A stretch of 64,000 nt of DNA from Mercurialis annua. Its lineage: Eukaryota > Streptophyta > Magnoliopsida > Malpighiales > Euphorbiaceae. The position numbers and the translations under genes are program-made. The notes under the pieces were generated by a model. The model was not told the DNA's origin. It saw only the letters and a list, made by a program, of their open reading frames with translations, and made no database searches. Positions 24,480-36,759 of this stretch are shown one piece after another; position 1 is the stretch's first letter, and each line of letters opens with the position of its first letter. The stretch is taken from positions 28,584,501 to 28,648,500 of the forward strand of contig NC_065574.1 in NCBI RefSeq assembly GCF_937616625.2, written 5' to 3'.

Positions 24480-25705
24480 TAATTGCCGTTATTGGGATCA
24501 CAATGTACTACAAGTGAACAACACTTGTTCATCATTTCTCATATGAGGTTCAATCATTTCCAGCTCCTAATGCTTTCACCCTCAGATACCCATTGTCGTT
24601 ATTGGGTTTCTGCATTAGTTAAGTTTAACCCATTGAATCAACTAAAATGTATCAATTTGAATAATACACGACTCAGGTACGCCTAATTGCCGTTATTGCC
24701 GTGTACTATATCGATACACCTGTAACATCTCATGCTTAACAATAAACTCAACAACAACCTCTTGACGATATCATCTCACCCCTATGTATCCATAGCCGAC
24801 AAAATGATAACTCAAAGTGTGTTAGTTTATTGCTCCAATGGAGAGCCATTGATAAATCAATTTAATGATTAATCAATATAAACTTAATCTTTAAACTTTT
24901 AGGAAGATTTCTTAGGGTTTTAAGTTATTCCGGTCTCACTAAGCACACAACACATTTTAGCATGCATCTCATACATATTAAAGCTAAAATGAATCATGCA
25001 ATCACACATGTATGATCATGGACTTCCTAGGTCTCATTCTTTAGCCACAAAAGAATGAGCAAACTATTACATGTCTCGGAAATGATTCTCTAATCATTTA
25101 CTATGTAATATCTACTTTCTTTAGGTATCGAGGATTCATCCTCGAACCTCCGAAAGCCTCAACCGATTGCTGATGCTCGAAAAAAAATTATTTTTTTTTA
25201 TGTTTTTTTTTTACGGTTTTTTTTTCGAGTCGGAAACTTTTCCCCGGGTGTAAAACCCCTTTTTCACCATTTCGGTTTTTTACGGAAAAAAAATATTTTT
25301 TTTTTCGGGCCGAAAACTTTTTCCTGGGTGTAAAACCCGTTTTTCAGCATTTTTGGTTTTTATAAAAAAAATATTATTTTTTTTCCGGGTTTTTTTTTTC
25401 GGGTTTCGCCTTTTTCCGCACATCCCGTTGATGACAACATAATGCACAAGCGAATCAAGTATTGTGTTAAATAATCACATTAGAAAAATTCCCAGGATAG
25501 ATTGGAGGGTCACGAGCGGACCACTTAAGTACCAATCTCCTAGACAGAATTTAATCGAATGTAATTAATATCACAATAGCGATTGTTCGTTTTGAAAAAA
25601 ATAAGCCCTCGGAATTATAAATTACATGCCCAATAATAATTCCTAAGTCCATGATTATTTATACATATATTCAATCGTAAAGCGTTAATACTCGATGATA
25701 CGGTG
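24480..25705 (-). other. Copia A leader and gag remnant, with a T-rich block
   Basis: No open gag frame is seen. The motif AATTGCCGTTATTG occurs twice about 200 bp apart (24481 and 24684) and has counterparts in copia B near 42890 and 43088. Positions 25170-25430 form a low-complexity block of long T runs on the plus strand with two imperfect copies of a segment containing GGGTGTAAAACCC. This block is absent from copia B, where the flanks are nearly adjacent (near 42535), so it is an insertion or expansion specific to copia A. Confidence 0.7.
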
Positions 25706-25941
25706 GCTCTGATACCACTGTTGGCTCCCAGCCAATAGTGAGGTTGTGGACCAATATGGACTCGATCCTATCTCATAGGGTGACATCCATATGTACCTAT
25801 CAAAGCACGCATCTCATACGCTCTAGGGTGGAGAGCCTCACTTCGTCACACGATCATGAGTGAGAGTTCCCTAGAATCGGATAAGCGACACATCTCCATG
25901 TGATGCATCTCCATGCACATTATCCTTTGCTTTGATACCAC
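25706..25941 (-). repeat. Duplicated primer-binding-site region of copia A with extra 220 bp
   Basis: The plus-strand PBS complement GCTCTGATACCACTGTTGGC occurs at 25706-25725, but the 5' LTR starts only at 25942, next to a second copy with one change (GCTTTGATACCA, 25929-25940). Between them lie about 220 bp beginning TGTTGGCTCCCAGCC that resemble neither the LTR nor copia B. The copy at 25929-25940 is the one adjacent to the LTR and so the presumptive priming site. Confidence 0.75.
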
Positions 25942-27932
25942 TGTTGGCGCAGCGGGAGGCGCGGGTCCGAATCGTATATTTCAATTCAAAATCGAAATTC
26001 CAACAATCCGGATCCTAAAGTTGATCATATCGACAACAAATGGATCGTCGTATCGTTTAGTAATTAAAGCACACATCTAGGAATCGTAGGAAGAATACCT
26101 ATTTCGATTCTCCAACGATTCTTGTAGTCCAGAAAGTACGGCGACCTCAAGCTCGTCCACACGAGTATGCGTCCGATTGAATCCTCGCTTTGAAGTAATC
26201 CTGCAAGAGTTCCTCTTGCCGAGCAGCCCTAATCTCAAACTCTCACCGCGATTACGACCTTACTCGGATGTATGAAAAACGTCGCCAAGTTTTTCCCGTG
26301 ATTGATGACAACTTGAACTCCTTCAAGTGCTTTCTCTCTTTACAACTTTGTAGTGAGATGTATGTTGTGTGTTGTGTTAAAATGAGCAAGGACATGCTCT
26401 ATTTATAAGCTAGAGCATGTCATAAGAATAAAACACCTTGCATGCTAGGTGTCACACACCAAGCAACGGTGTTGCCACCACATGACACCTTTCATGTGGT
26501 GACATCACATAGGTGACATCATATAGGTGATGTCATCATATGACATCACATATAAGCTTATTTCCTTATCTCATTACTTCACCATGACATCATCATTCCA
26601 TTAACTTATGATTAGTGCTTTAAGTATCATTAATTACACTAATTAATTACTTAAGCCTTCTAATTATAAAACTTGGTTAAAATATAATTAGGTTCCTACT
26701 AATTTATAACTCTTATAAATTAGTCCCTAATTAACTTGGACATAGTACAATTAGGTTCCTACTAATTTATAACTCTTACAAATTAGTCCCTAATTTGTAC
26801 TTGTTTTTCATCTTAGATTAATTTCCGAGATATGCTAGTATCTATATGAAATCCATCTTTCGTAAACTCAATCGGTTGCACACTCTATTGTGTGTGACTA
26901 ACTAGGTTCACATCTATATGGCAACGAGAGACATAAGAAACGCCTTTCTTATATTAAATAATTAAATCCAATTTAATTATTAATTCTCGTAGATCGAGAG
27001 TGACGTCTAGCAACATATCACGACCCCCAAAATAGAGATGAATGTTTCGATGCATTCTTTTTGAACCAATGTTCATAATTACCGTACACTCAAAATTCCC
27101 TTCATCTTAGATTCCAATCTCGACTAGTGTCACGGTTAAATCAAACACTGTATGTCTTGATTATATGACCTCATCTCCCAGTTCTAATTCTTGATAAATA
27201 TGACCTCCACTAGAAACAACTTTCTATGTAAGTCATATACACCTGCGCAGGTTTTATCATCCATCAAGAACAATTTGAGATAGCATAGAATCTTGTCTCC
27301 GTTCATCCAGAGTGATGAATCCTTTCTAGGTTAAACCCCTATCTCCATATACAACTAACTAGAGCCAACACATCCCGCGGTTCTAGCTCATGAAAGATCT
27401 AGAGTTAAGGAGTATCAAACTCTAATCACCTATATACAAGATAGTGTCACCGCAAGTCAAAGGACATATGTACAATTATGAACTAGATGACATTAAATTG
27501 ACTTTAATGAATTACCATGTATAAGTCATCTAGCGTCACTTGTTCGACTCACTCAACACCTTGAGTGTCCACATGTTTATTCTGATCCCCATCAAGTAGT
27601 ATGAGACTCACTACTTCCTATAATTAGTAACTCTTTACTAATCAGGAGAATAAACAGAGGTGACGATCTTTCTAGGATAATGCAATGCCCTTATTCGCAG
27701 GACCCCATCGATCGCGAACGGTTATTTAGATCACTTGTATAAAAGAATATGTCCCTCATATTCTTAACACCTTAAGAATAGATTCTACCACAATGTGATA
27801 AGGACAATACGTAATACATGAACACTTAGTTGATGAGACACTTAGTTCAAATAGAACATATATATCTTTGCCATTGGGATTAGTTCTACAAATATACACG
27901 ATCAAATGGCCCTAGGGCATATACTACTAACA
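25942..27932 (-). repeat. 5' LTR of copia A
   Basis: A 1,991-bp partner of 18831-20820. It carries the presumed promoter, with a TATA-like box on the minus strand at 26396-26410 (plus strand GCTCTATTTATAAGC). Confidence 0.93.
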
Positions 27933-27937
27933 GTGAT

Positions 27938-27985
27938 TAAAAGGAAAAAATGTATAAAGGTGGTGATTTTATATGGAATTAACCC
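27938..27985. mobile_element. Foldback MITE, right part
   Basis: The right end of the MITE after the copia A target duplication. It ends ATATGGAATTAACCC at 27985, the inverted copy of the left terminus at 18507, and is followed by the second TTTAAACAA (27986-27994). Confidence 0.9.
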
Positions 27986-29220
27986 TTTAAACAATTTAAA
28001 CAAAACGTTTACAAACGTTACGAAACAAATCCAAACGTTCCAAACTTTTTTGGTGATTTAAGCCAAACGTTTACAAACGTTACAAAACTAAACCAAACGT
28101 TTCACCTTTTTAGCGATTGAAGCCAAATGTTTAAGCCAAATGTTTACAAATGTTACGAAACAAATCCAAATGTTTGACCTTTTTAGCAATTTGAGTCAAA
28201 CGTTTACAAACGTTACAAAACAAATCCAAACGTTTCACCTTTTTAGCGATATAAGCCAAACGTTTACAAACATTACAAAACAAATCCAAACGTTTTGCTT
28301 TTTTAGCGATTTAAGCCAAACATTTGTAAATGTTACGAAACAAATCCAAACGTTTCACCTTTTTAGCGATTGAAGCCAAACATTTACAAACGTTACAAAA
28401 CAAATCCAAATGTTTCAAACGTTTCGAAACAAATCCAAACGTTTCACCTTTTTAGCGATTGAAGCTAAACATTACAAAACAATTTGAGCCAAACGTTTAC
28501 AAACTTTACATAACAAATCCAAACGTTTAACCTTTTTAGCGATTTAGGTCAAACTTTACAAACCAAATCCAAACGTTTCACCTTTTTAGCGATTTAAGCC
28601 AAACGTTTACAAACGTTACATATCAAAACGAAATGCTTACAAACTTTACGAAACAAATCCAAAAGTTTCACCTTTTTAGCAATTGAAGCCAAATGTTTAC
28701 AAACGTTTCACATTTTTAGCAATTCAAGCCAAACGTTTACAAACATTACGAAAAAAATCCAAACGTTTCACCTTTTTAGCAATTTAAGTCAATGTTTACT
28801 AACGTTACAAAACAAATCCAAATGTTTCACCTTTTTAGCAATTTAAGCCAAATGTTTAAAAACGTTATGAAAATAATCCAAATTAGCGATTGAAGCCAAA
28901 CATTTACAAACGTTTTCCCTTTTTTAGCGATTTAAGCCAAACGTTTACAAAGGTTACATAACAAAACCAAACGTTAACAAACTTTACGAAACAAAACCAA
29001 ACGTTTCACATTTTTAGCGATTCAATCCAAACGTTTACAAACGTTATAAAATAAATCCAAACGTATAAAACGTTACGTTACGAAACAAAACCAAACTCTT
29101 ACAAACCATACAAAACATATCCAAACGTTTAAAACGTTACGAAACAAATTCTAACGTTTCACCTTATTAGCTATTTAAGCCAAACGTTAACAAACATTAC
29201 AAAAACAATCCAAACGTTTT
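27986..29220 (+). repeat. 60-bp satellite array, block 3 (forward orientation)
   Basis: The same monomer and orientation as blocks 1 and 2. Positions 28140-28620 repeat the order of variants seen at 17895-18450. A roughly 110-bp stretch at 28980-29090 is repeated at about 29510-29620. The forward run ends where orientation flips at 29220/29221. Confidence 0.97.
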
Positions 29221-29827
29221 ACTTTGTTTCGTAATGTTTGTAAAGGTTTGGCTTCAATCGCTAAAAAAGGTGAAAGTTTGGATTTGTTTCGTAACGTTTG
29301 CAACAAATTGGCTTAAATCGCTAAAAAGGTGAAACATTAGGATTTGTTTCGTAATGTTTTAAACGTTTGGATTTGTTTTGCAACGTTTGTAAAAGTTTAG
29401 CTTAAATTGCAAAACAAAACGTTACGAAACAAAACAAAACCAAACTTTTACAAATGGTAGAAAACAAATCCAAACGTTTCACCTTTTAGCGATTTAAAAC
29501 CAACGTTTACAAACGTTACGAAACAAAACCAAACGTTTCACATTTTTAGCAATTTAATCCAAACGTTTACAAACGTTATAAAACAAATCCAAAAGTATAA
29601 AACGTTACGAAACAAAACCAAACGTTTCACCTTTTTAGCAATTCAAGCTAAACTTTTACAAAAGTTGCAAAACAAATCCAAACGTTTAAAACATTACGAA
29701 ACAAATCCTAACGTTTCACCTTTTTAGCGAATTAAGCCAAATGTTTGCAAACGTTACGAAACAAATCCAAACTTTCACCTTTTTTAGCGATTGAAGCCAA
29801 ACCTTTACAAACATTACGAAACAAAGT
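29221..29827. repeat. Inverted duplication at the satellite orientation switch
   Basis: Two 190-bp arms, 29221-29410 (reverse orientation) and 29638-29827 (forward), are inverted copies with about 7 mismatches by eye (about 96%); the outer 56 bp of each arm match perfectly. The 227-bp spacer 29411-29637 is forward satellite. Outside the arms the array is forward on the left and reverse on the right, with only background-level similarity. The structure can form a hairpin and marks the flip of the array. Confidence 0.92.
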
Positions 29828-32800
29828 GAAACGTTTGGATTTGTTCTGTAATGTTTGTAAACGTTTTGCTTAAATTACTAAAAAAGGGAAACGTATGGTT
29901 TTGTTTCGTAATGTTTGTAAATGTTTGGATTAAATCGCTAAAAAGGTGAAACGTTTGGATTCAATCGCTAAAAATGTAAAACGTTTGGATATTTTTTGTA
30001 AGGTTTGTAAATGTTTGGCTTAAATCTCTAAAAAGAGGAAAGGTTTGGATTTGTTTTGTAACATTTGTAAACATTTTGCTTAAATCACTAAAAAGGTGAA
30101 ACATTTGGATTTGTTTAGTAATATTTATAAACGTGGATTTGATTCGTAACGTTTGCAAACGTTTGGCTTAAATCGCTAAAAAGGTGAAACGTTTGGATTT
30201 GTTTTGAAACGTTTACAAACACTTGGCTTAAATCGCTAAAAAGGTGAAACGTTTGGATTTGTTTTGTAACGTTTGTTAACGTTCGGCTTAAATTGATAAA
30301 AAGGCGAAACGTTTGGATTTGTTTTGTAACGTTTGTAAACGTTCGGCTTCAATCGCTAAAAAGGTGAAACATCTGGATTTGTTTTATAACGTTTGTAAGC
30401 GTTTGGCTTCAATCGCTAAAAAGGGGAAACGTTTAGATTTTTTTTGTAACGTTTGTAACCGTTTGGCTTCAATTGCTAAAAAGGTGAAACTTTTGGATTT
30501 GTTTTGTAATGTTTGTAAAAGTTTGCATTAAATCGCTAAAAAGGTGAAACCTTTAAAATTATATCGCTAAAAAGGTGAAACGTTTGAATTTTTGTAACGT
30601 TTGTAAACATTTTGATTAAATCGCTAAAAATGTGAAACGTTTGGTTTTGTTTCGTAACGTTTGTAAACGTTTGGTTTAAATCGCTAAAAAGTGAAACATT
30701 TGGATTTGCTTTGTAACGTTTGTAAACGTTTGGCTTAAATTGCTAAAAAGGTGAAACGTTTGGATTTGTTTTGTATCGTTTGTAAACATTTGGCTTGTAT
30801 CGCTAAAAAGGTTAAACGTTTGGATTTGTTTCGTAACGTTTGTAAACGTTTAGCATAAATCGCCAAAAAGGTGAAACGTTTGGATTTGTTTTGTAGCGTT
30901 TGTAAACGTTTGGCTTAAATCGCTAAAAATCTGAAACGTTTGGATTTGTTTTGTAACGTTGGTAAACGTTTGGCTTAAATCGCTAAAAAGTGAATCTTTT
31001 GGATTTGTTTCATAACGTTTGTAAACGTTTGGCTTCAATCGCTAAAAAGGTGAAACGTTTGGCTTTGTTTTGTAATGTTTGTAAATGTTTGGCTTAAATC
31101 GCTAAAAAGGTGAAACATTTGAATTTGTTTAGCTAAAAATGGGAAACGTTTGAATTTGTTTTGTAAGGTTTGTAAACGTTTGGCTGAGGTTGCTAAAGAG
31201 GCGAAACGTCTGGATTTGTTTTGTAATGTTTGTAAACATTTGTTTCAAATTGCTAAAAAGGTGAAATGTTTGGTTTTGTTTTGTAAACGTTTGTAAACGT
31301 ATGGCTTAAATCGCTAAAAATGTGAAACGTTTGGATTTGTATCGTAACGTTTTAAACGTTTGATTTTGGTTTGCTAAAAAATTTAATCATTTGGATTTGT
31401 TTCGTAACATTTGTAAACATTTGGCTTAAATTGCTAAAAAGGGAAACGTTTGGATTTGTTTCGTAACGTTTTAAACGGTTGGTTTTGATTCGTAAAGTTT
31501 GTAAACATTTGACTTCAATCGCTAAAAAAGGTGAAACGTTTGGATTTGTTTCATACCGTTTGCAAACGTTTAGCTTCAATCGCTTAAAAGGTGAAACATT
31601 TTGATTTATTTATTAACGTTTCTAAACGTTTGGCTTAAATTACTAAAAATGTGGAATGTTTGGATTTGTTTTGTAACGTTTGTAAACGTTTGGCCTAAAT
31701 CGCTAAAAAGGGGAAACGTTTGGATTTGTTTTTTAACGTTTGCAGACGTTTGGCTTAAATCGCTAAAAAGGGGAAACGTTTGGATTTTATTCGTAACGTT
31801 TTAAACGTTTGGTTTTGTTTCGTAACGTTTGTAAACGTTTGGATTTGTTTCGTAACGTTTTTAACGTTTGGGTTTGTTTCGTAACGTTTTAAACGTTTGG
31901 TTTTGTTTCATAACATTTGTAAACGAATAGCTTCAATCGCTAAAAAGGTGAAATGTTTGGATTTTTTTCGTAAGGTTTTAAACATTTTCATTTGTTTCGT
32001 ATCGTTTTAAATGTTTGGTTTTGTTTTGTAACGTTGTAAACGTTTGGCTTAAATCGCTAAAAAGGTAAAACGTTTGGTTTTGTTTCGTAACGTTTTAAAA
32101 CTTTCGATTTGTTGCGTATCGTTTTAAACGTTTGGTTTTGTTTTGTAACGTTTGTAAACGTTTGGCTTAAATCTCTAAAAAGGTAAATCGTTTGGTTTTG
32201 TTTCGTAACGTTTGTAAACGTTTGGTTTTATTTTGTAGCGTTTGTAAACGTTTGGCTTAAATCGCTAAAAAGGTGAAATGTTTGGATTTGTTTTATAATG
32301 TTTGTAAACGTTTGGCTCAAATTGCTAAAAGGGTCAAACGTTTGGTTTTGTTTTGTAATGTTTGTAAACGTTTGGCTTAAATAGCTAAAAATGTCAAACG
32401 TTTGGATTTGTTTCGTAACGTTATAAACGTTTGGATTTGTTTCGTAACGCTTGTAAACGTTTGGCTTAAATCACTAAAAAAGTCAAATGTTTGGATTTGT
32501 TTCATAACGTTTTAAACGTTTGGTTTTATTTCGTACCGTTTGCAAATGTTTGGCTTCAATCGCTAAAAAGGTGAAATGCTTGGATTTGTTTCGTAATGTT
32601 TGTAAACGTTTGTCTGAAATTGCTAAAATGGTGAAACGTTTGGATTTGTTTTGTAACGTTTGTAAACGTTTGGCTTAAGTTGCTAGACAAGGGAAACGTT
32701 TGGATTTGTTTCGTAACGTTTTAAACATTTGGTTTTGTTTCGTAACGTCTGTAAACGTTTGGCTTCAATTACTAAAAAGGTGAAACATTTGGATTTGTTT

Positions 32801-35800
32801 CGTAACGTTTTGAACATTTGGATTTGTTTCGTAGCGATTTAAACGTTTGGTTTTGTTTCGTAACGTTTGTAAATGTTAGGCTTAAATCGCTGTAAAGGTT
32901 AAATGTTTGTTTTTGTTTTGTAACGTTTGTAAATGTTTGGCTTAAATCGCTAAAAAGGTGAAACGTTTGGATTTGTTTTATAACGTTTGTAAATGTTTGC
33001 TTAAATTGCTAAAAAGGTGGAACGTTTGGTTTGTTTTGTAACGTTTGTAAACGTTTCGCTTTAATCGCTAAAAAGGTGAAATGTTTTAATTCAATCGCTA
33101 AAAATGTGAAATGTTTGGATTTGTTTTGTACGTTTGTAAACGTTTGGCTTAAATCGCTAAAAAGGTGAAACATTTTGATTTGTGTTGTAACGTTTGTATA
33201 CGTTCGGCTTAAATCGCTAAAAAGGTGAAACTTTTGGATTTGTTTTGTAAAAATGTAAAACATTTTGTTTTGCTTTGTAACGTTTGTAAACGTTTGGTTT
33301 TGTTTTGTAACGTTTGTAAACGTTTGGTTTAAATCGCTAAAAAGGTGAAACGTTTGGATTTGTACTGTAAACGTTTGTAAACGTTTGGTTTAAAATGGGG
33401 AAATATTTGGATTCGTTTTGTAACGTTCGTAAACGTTTGGCTTATATCGCCAAAAAGGTGAAACGTTTGGATTTGTTTTGTAACGTTTGTAAACGTTTGG
33501 CTTAAATTTCTAAAAAGGTGAAACATTAAGATTTGTTTCGTAACGTTTGTAAACATTTTAATTAAATAGCTAAAAATGTGGAATGTTTAGTTTGTTTTCG
33601 TAACGTTTGTAAACGTTTGGTTTTGTTTTGTACCGTTTGTTAACGTTTGGTTTAAATCGCTAAAACGGTGAAACGTTTGGATTTGTTTTGTAACATTTGT
33701 AAACGTTTGGCTTAAAAGGCGAAACATTTGGATTTTTTTATTATGTTTGTAAACATTTGGCTTATATCGCTAAAAAGGGGAAACGTTTGGATTTGTTTCG
33801 TATCGTTTCTAAACGTTTTGATTAAATCGCTAAAAATATGAAACGTTTGGTTTTGTTTCGTAATGTTTGTAAACACTTGGTTTCGTTTTGTAACGTTTGT
33901 AAACGTTTGGTTGAAATCGCTAAAAAGGTGAAACGTTTGGATTTGTTTTGTAATATTTGTAAACGTTTGGCTTAAAAGGTGAAACGTTTTGATTTGTTTT
34001 GTAACGTTTGTAAATGTTTGGCTTAAATCGCTGAAAAGGTGAAACGTTTGGATTTGTTTTGAAATATTTTTAAAATTTTGGCTTAAATCTCTAAAAAAAG
34101 TGAAACATTTGGATTTGTTTCGTAACATTTTAAACGTTTGGTTTTGTTTCTTAACGTTTATAAATATTTGACTTCAATTGCTAAATAAAATGAAACATTT
34201 AGATTTGTTTTGAAACGTTTGTAAACATTTGGCTTCAATCGCTAAAACGGGGAAACGTTTGGCTTTGTTTTGTAACGTTTGTAAACGTTTGGCTTAAATC
34301 GCTAAAAAGGCAAAACGTTTGGATTTATTTCGCTAAAAATGTTAAACGTTTGGATTTGTTTTGTGACATTTGTAAACGTTTCGCTGAAATCGCTAAAAAG
34401 GTGAAACGTTTGGATATGTTTTGTAACGTTTGTAAACGTTTGGCTCAAATTGCTAAAAAGGTGAAACATTTGGTTTTGTTTTGTAACGTTTGTAAACGTT
34501 TGGCTTAAATCGTTAAAAATGTGAAATGTTTGGATTTGTTTCGTAAAGTTTTTAAACGTTTGGTTTTGTTTGCTAAAAAGGTGAAACGTTTGGATTTGTT
34601 TCGTAACGTTTGTAAACATTTGGCTTAAATCCCTAAAACAGGGAAACGTTTGGATTTGTTTCGTAACGTTTTAAACGTTTGTTTTTGTTTCGAAATGTTT
34701 GGAAACATTTGGCTTCAATTGCTAAAAAAGGTGAAATGTTTGGATTTGTTTCGTACTGTTTGCAAACGTTTGGCTTCAATCGCTAAAATGGTAAAACGTT
34801 TGGATTTTATTTCGTAACATTTTAAACGTTTGGATTTGTTTCGTAACATTTAAAACGTTTGGTTTTGTTTCGTAACCTTTGTAAACATTTGGCTTAAATT
34901 GCTAAAAAGGTGAAATGTTTGGAATTGTTTTGTAACGTTTGTAAACTTTTGGCTTAAATCGCTAAAAAGGTGAAACGTTTGGATTTGTTTCGTAACGTTT
35001 TAAATGTTTGGTTTTTTTTTCCGTAACATTTGTAAACGTTTGGCTAAAAAGGCTAAATAAGTGAAACGTTTGGATTTGTTTCGTAACGTTTTAATCGTTT
35101 GGTTTTGTTTCGTAACGTTTGTAAACATTTGGCTTCAATCGCTAAAATTGTTACACGTTTGGATTTGTTTCGTAACGTTAAAAACGTTTGGTTTTGTTTC
35201 ATAACGTTTGTAAACGTATGGCTGAAATTGTTAAAAAGGTGAAACGTTTGGTTTTGTTTCGTAACGTTTGTAAACGTTTGGTTTTATTTTGTAACGTTTG
35301 AAAACGTTTGGCTTAAATCGCTAAAAGGGGTAACGTTTTGATTTGTTATATAATGTTTGTAAACGTTTGGCTTAAATTGCTAAATAGGTGAAACGTTTGG
35401 TTTTGTTTCGTAACATTTGGCTTAAATCGCTAAAAAGAGGAAACGTTTGGATTCAATCTCTAAAAATGTGACACGTTTGGATTTGTTTCGTGACGTTTGT
35501 AAATGTCTGGCTTAAATCGCTTAAAAGGAGAAATATTTTGATTTGTTTTGTAACGTTTGTAAACGTTTACCTCAAATTGCTAAAAAGGTGAAACATTTGG
35601 CTTAAATCGCTAAAAATGTCAAACATTTGGATTTGTTTCGTAACGTTTTAAACGTTTGGTTTTGTTGGCTAAAAAAGTGAAACATTTGGATTTGTTTCGT
35701 AAAGTTTGTAAACGTTTGGCTTAAATCGCTAAAAAAGTGAAACGTTTCGATTTGTTTCGTAACATTTTAAAATGTTTGGTTTTGTTTCATAACGTTTGTA

Positions 35801-36470
35801 AACGTTTGGCTTCAATCGCTAAAAAAGGTGAAACATTTGGATTTGTTTCGTACTGTTTGCAAACGTTTGGCTTCAATCGCTAAAAAGGTGAAACGTTTGG
35901 AATTGTTTCGTAACGTTTGCCTTAAATTGCTGAAAAGGTGAAACTTTTGGATTTGTTTCGTAACTTTTTTAAACGTTTGGCTTAAATCGCTAAACAAGTG
36001 AAACTTTTGGATTTGTTTCGTAACGTTATAAACGTTTGGTTTTGTTTAGTAACATTTGTAAACTTTTATCTTCAATCACTAAAAAGGCGAAACATTTGGA
36101 TTTGTTTCGTAACATTTTAAACGTTTGGATTTGTTTCGTAACATTTTAAATGTTTGGTTTTGTTTCGTAACGTTTGTAAACGTTTGGCTTAAATAGATAA
36201 AAAGGTGAAACGTTTTGTTTTTTTTCGTAGCGTTTGTAAATGTTTAGTTTTGTTTTGTAACGTTTGTAAATGTTTGGCTTAAATCGCTAAAAAGGTGAAA
36301 CGTTTGGATTTATTTTATAATGTTTGTAAACATTTAGCTTAAATTACTAAAAAGGCGAAACATTTGGTTTTGTTTCGTAACATTTGTAAACGTTTGGCTT
36401 ACATCGCTAAAAAGGGGAAATGTTTTCATTCAATCGCTATAAAACGTGAAACGTTTGGATTTGTTTTATA
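29828..36470 (-). repeat. 60-bp satellite array, block 4 (reverse orientation)
   Basis: About 110 monomers in the opposite orientation to blocks 1-3, reading GGTGAAACGTTTGGATTTG and TTGGCTTAAATCGCTAAAAA on the plus strand. The 29- to 30-bp half modules (GTTTCGTAACGTTTTAAACG) are frequent, e.g. 31790-31900 and 36090-36160. Long open frames on the minus strand (33712-34128, 34302-34619) are products of the 20-codon period. The array stops at 36470, where pararetroviral sequence begins. Confidence 0.97.
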
Positions 36471-36759
36471 CCAATTAGAGATACGACGATAAACCTTAAC
36501 AGATTACATGTATGACTAGCCAGGATCACACCCTCACCGTGGGCATTTTATCAACCGGCATGTCCTCTTAGTATCTGTTAAAATTGATCGCATTACCAAT
36601 TTTTATAACACAAGGTTTTTATTCACAGGATCCTCATGAGAGGCAAGTGAAGAGCATGCCCTTATGCCTTTTATGGCTGAATATGAAGATAAACAAAGAT
36701 ATATAACTATACCTTACTTATAGAAAATTGGAGTAGATAGATATTTAGAAACAATGCAT

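Larger units (their letters stand above)
18831..27932 (-). mobile_element. Copia A: complete but coding-defective Ty1/copia element
   Basis: A 9,102-bp minus-strand element inserted in the MITE, flanked by GTGAT (18826-18830 and 27933-27937). Order on the minus strand: 5' LTR (25942-27932), primer-binding site, leader, degenerate gag-pol, polypurine tract, 3' LTR (18831-20820). The two LTRs differ by roughly 27 positions over 1,990 bp by eye (about 1.4%), so insertion is fairly recent. In contrast, the pol region is full of stops and lacks key catalytic residues, so its own proteins cannot have moved it as it stands. Confidence 0.93.

Noticed and set aside
33712..34619. Long repetitive open frames in the satellite (138 and 105 residues; similar ones at 16658-16984, 17895-18188, 28140-28373 and others) reading TFTNVTKQIQTFHLFSDLSQ-like units.
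   Set aside because: The 60-bp period equals 20 codons, so any stop-free monomer frame stays open across copies. Frames occur on both strands and start and stop at random monomer variants, with no promoter or conserved boundary.
4811..36470. Telomeric or rDNA-type repeat as explanation for the array.
   Set aside because: No TTTAGGG-type runs and no rRNA-like sequence; the monomer is AT-rich with ACGT dyads.
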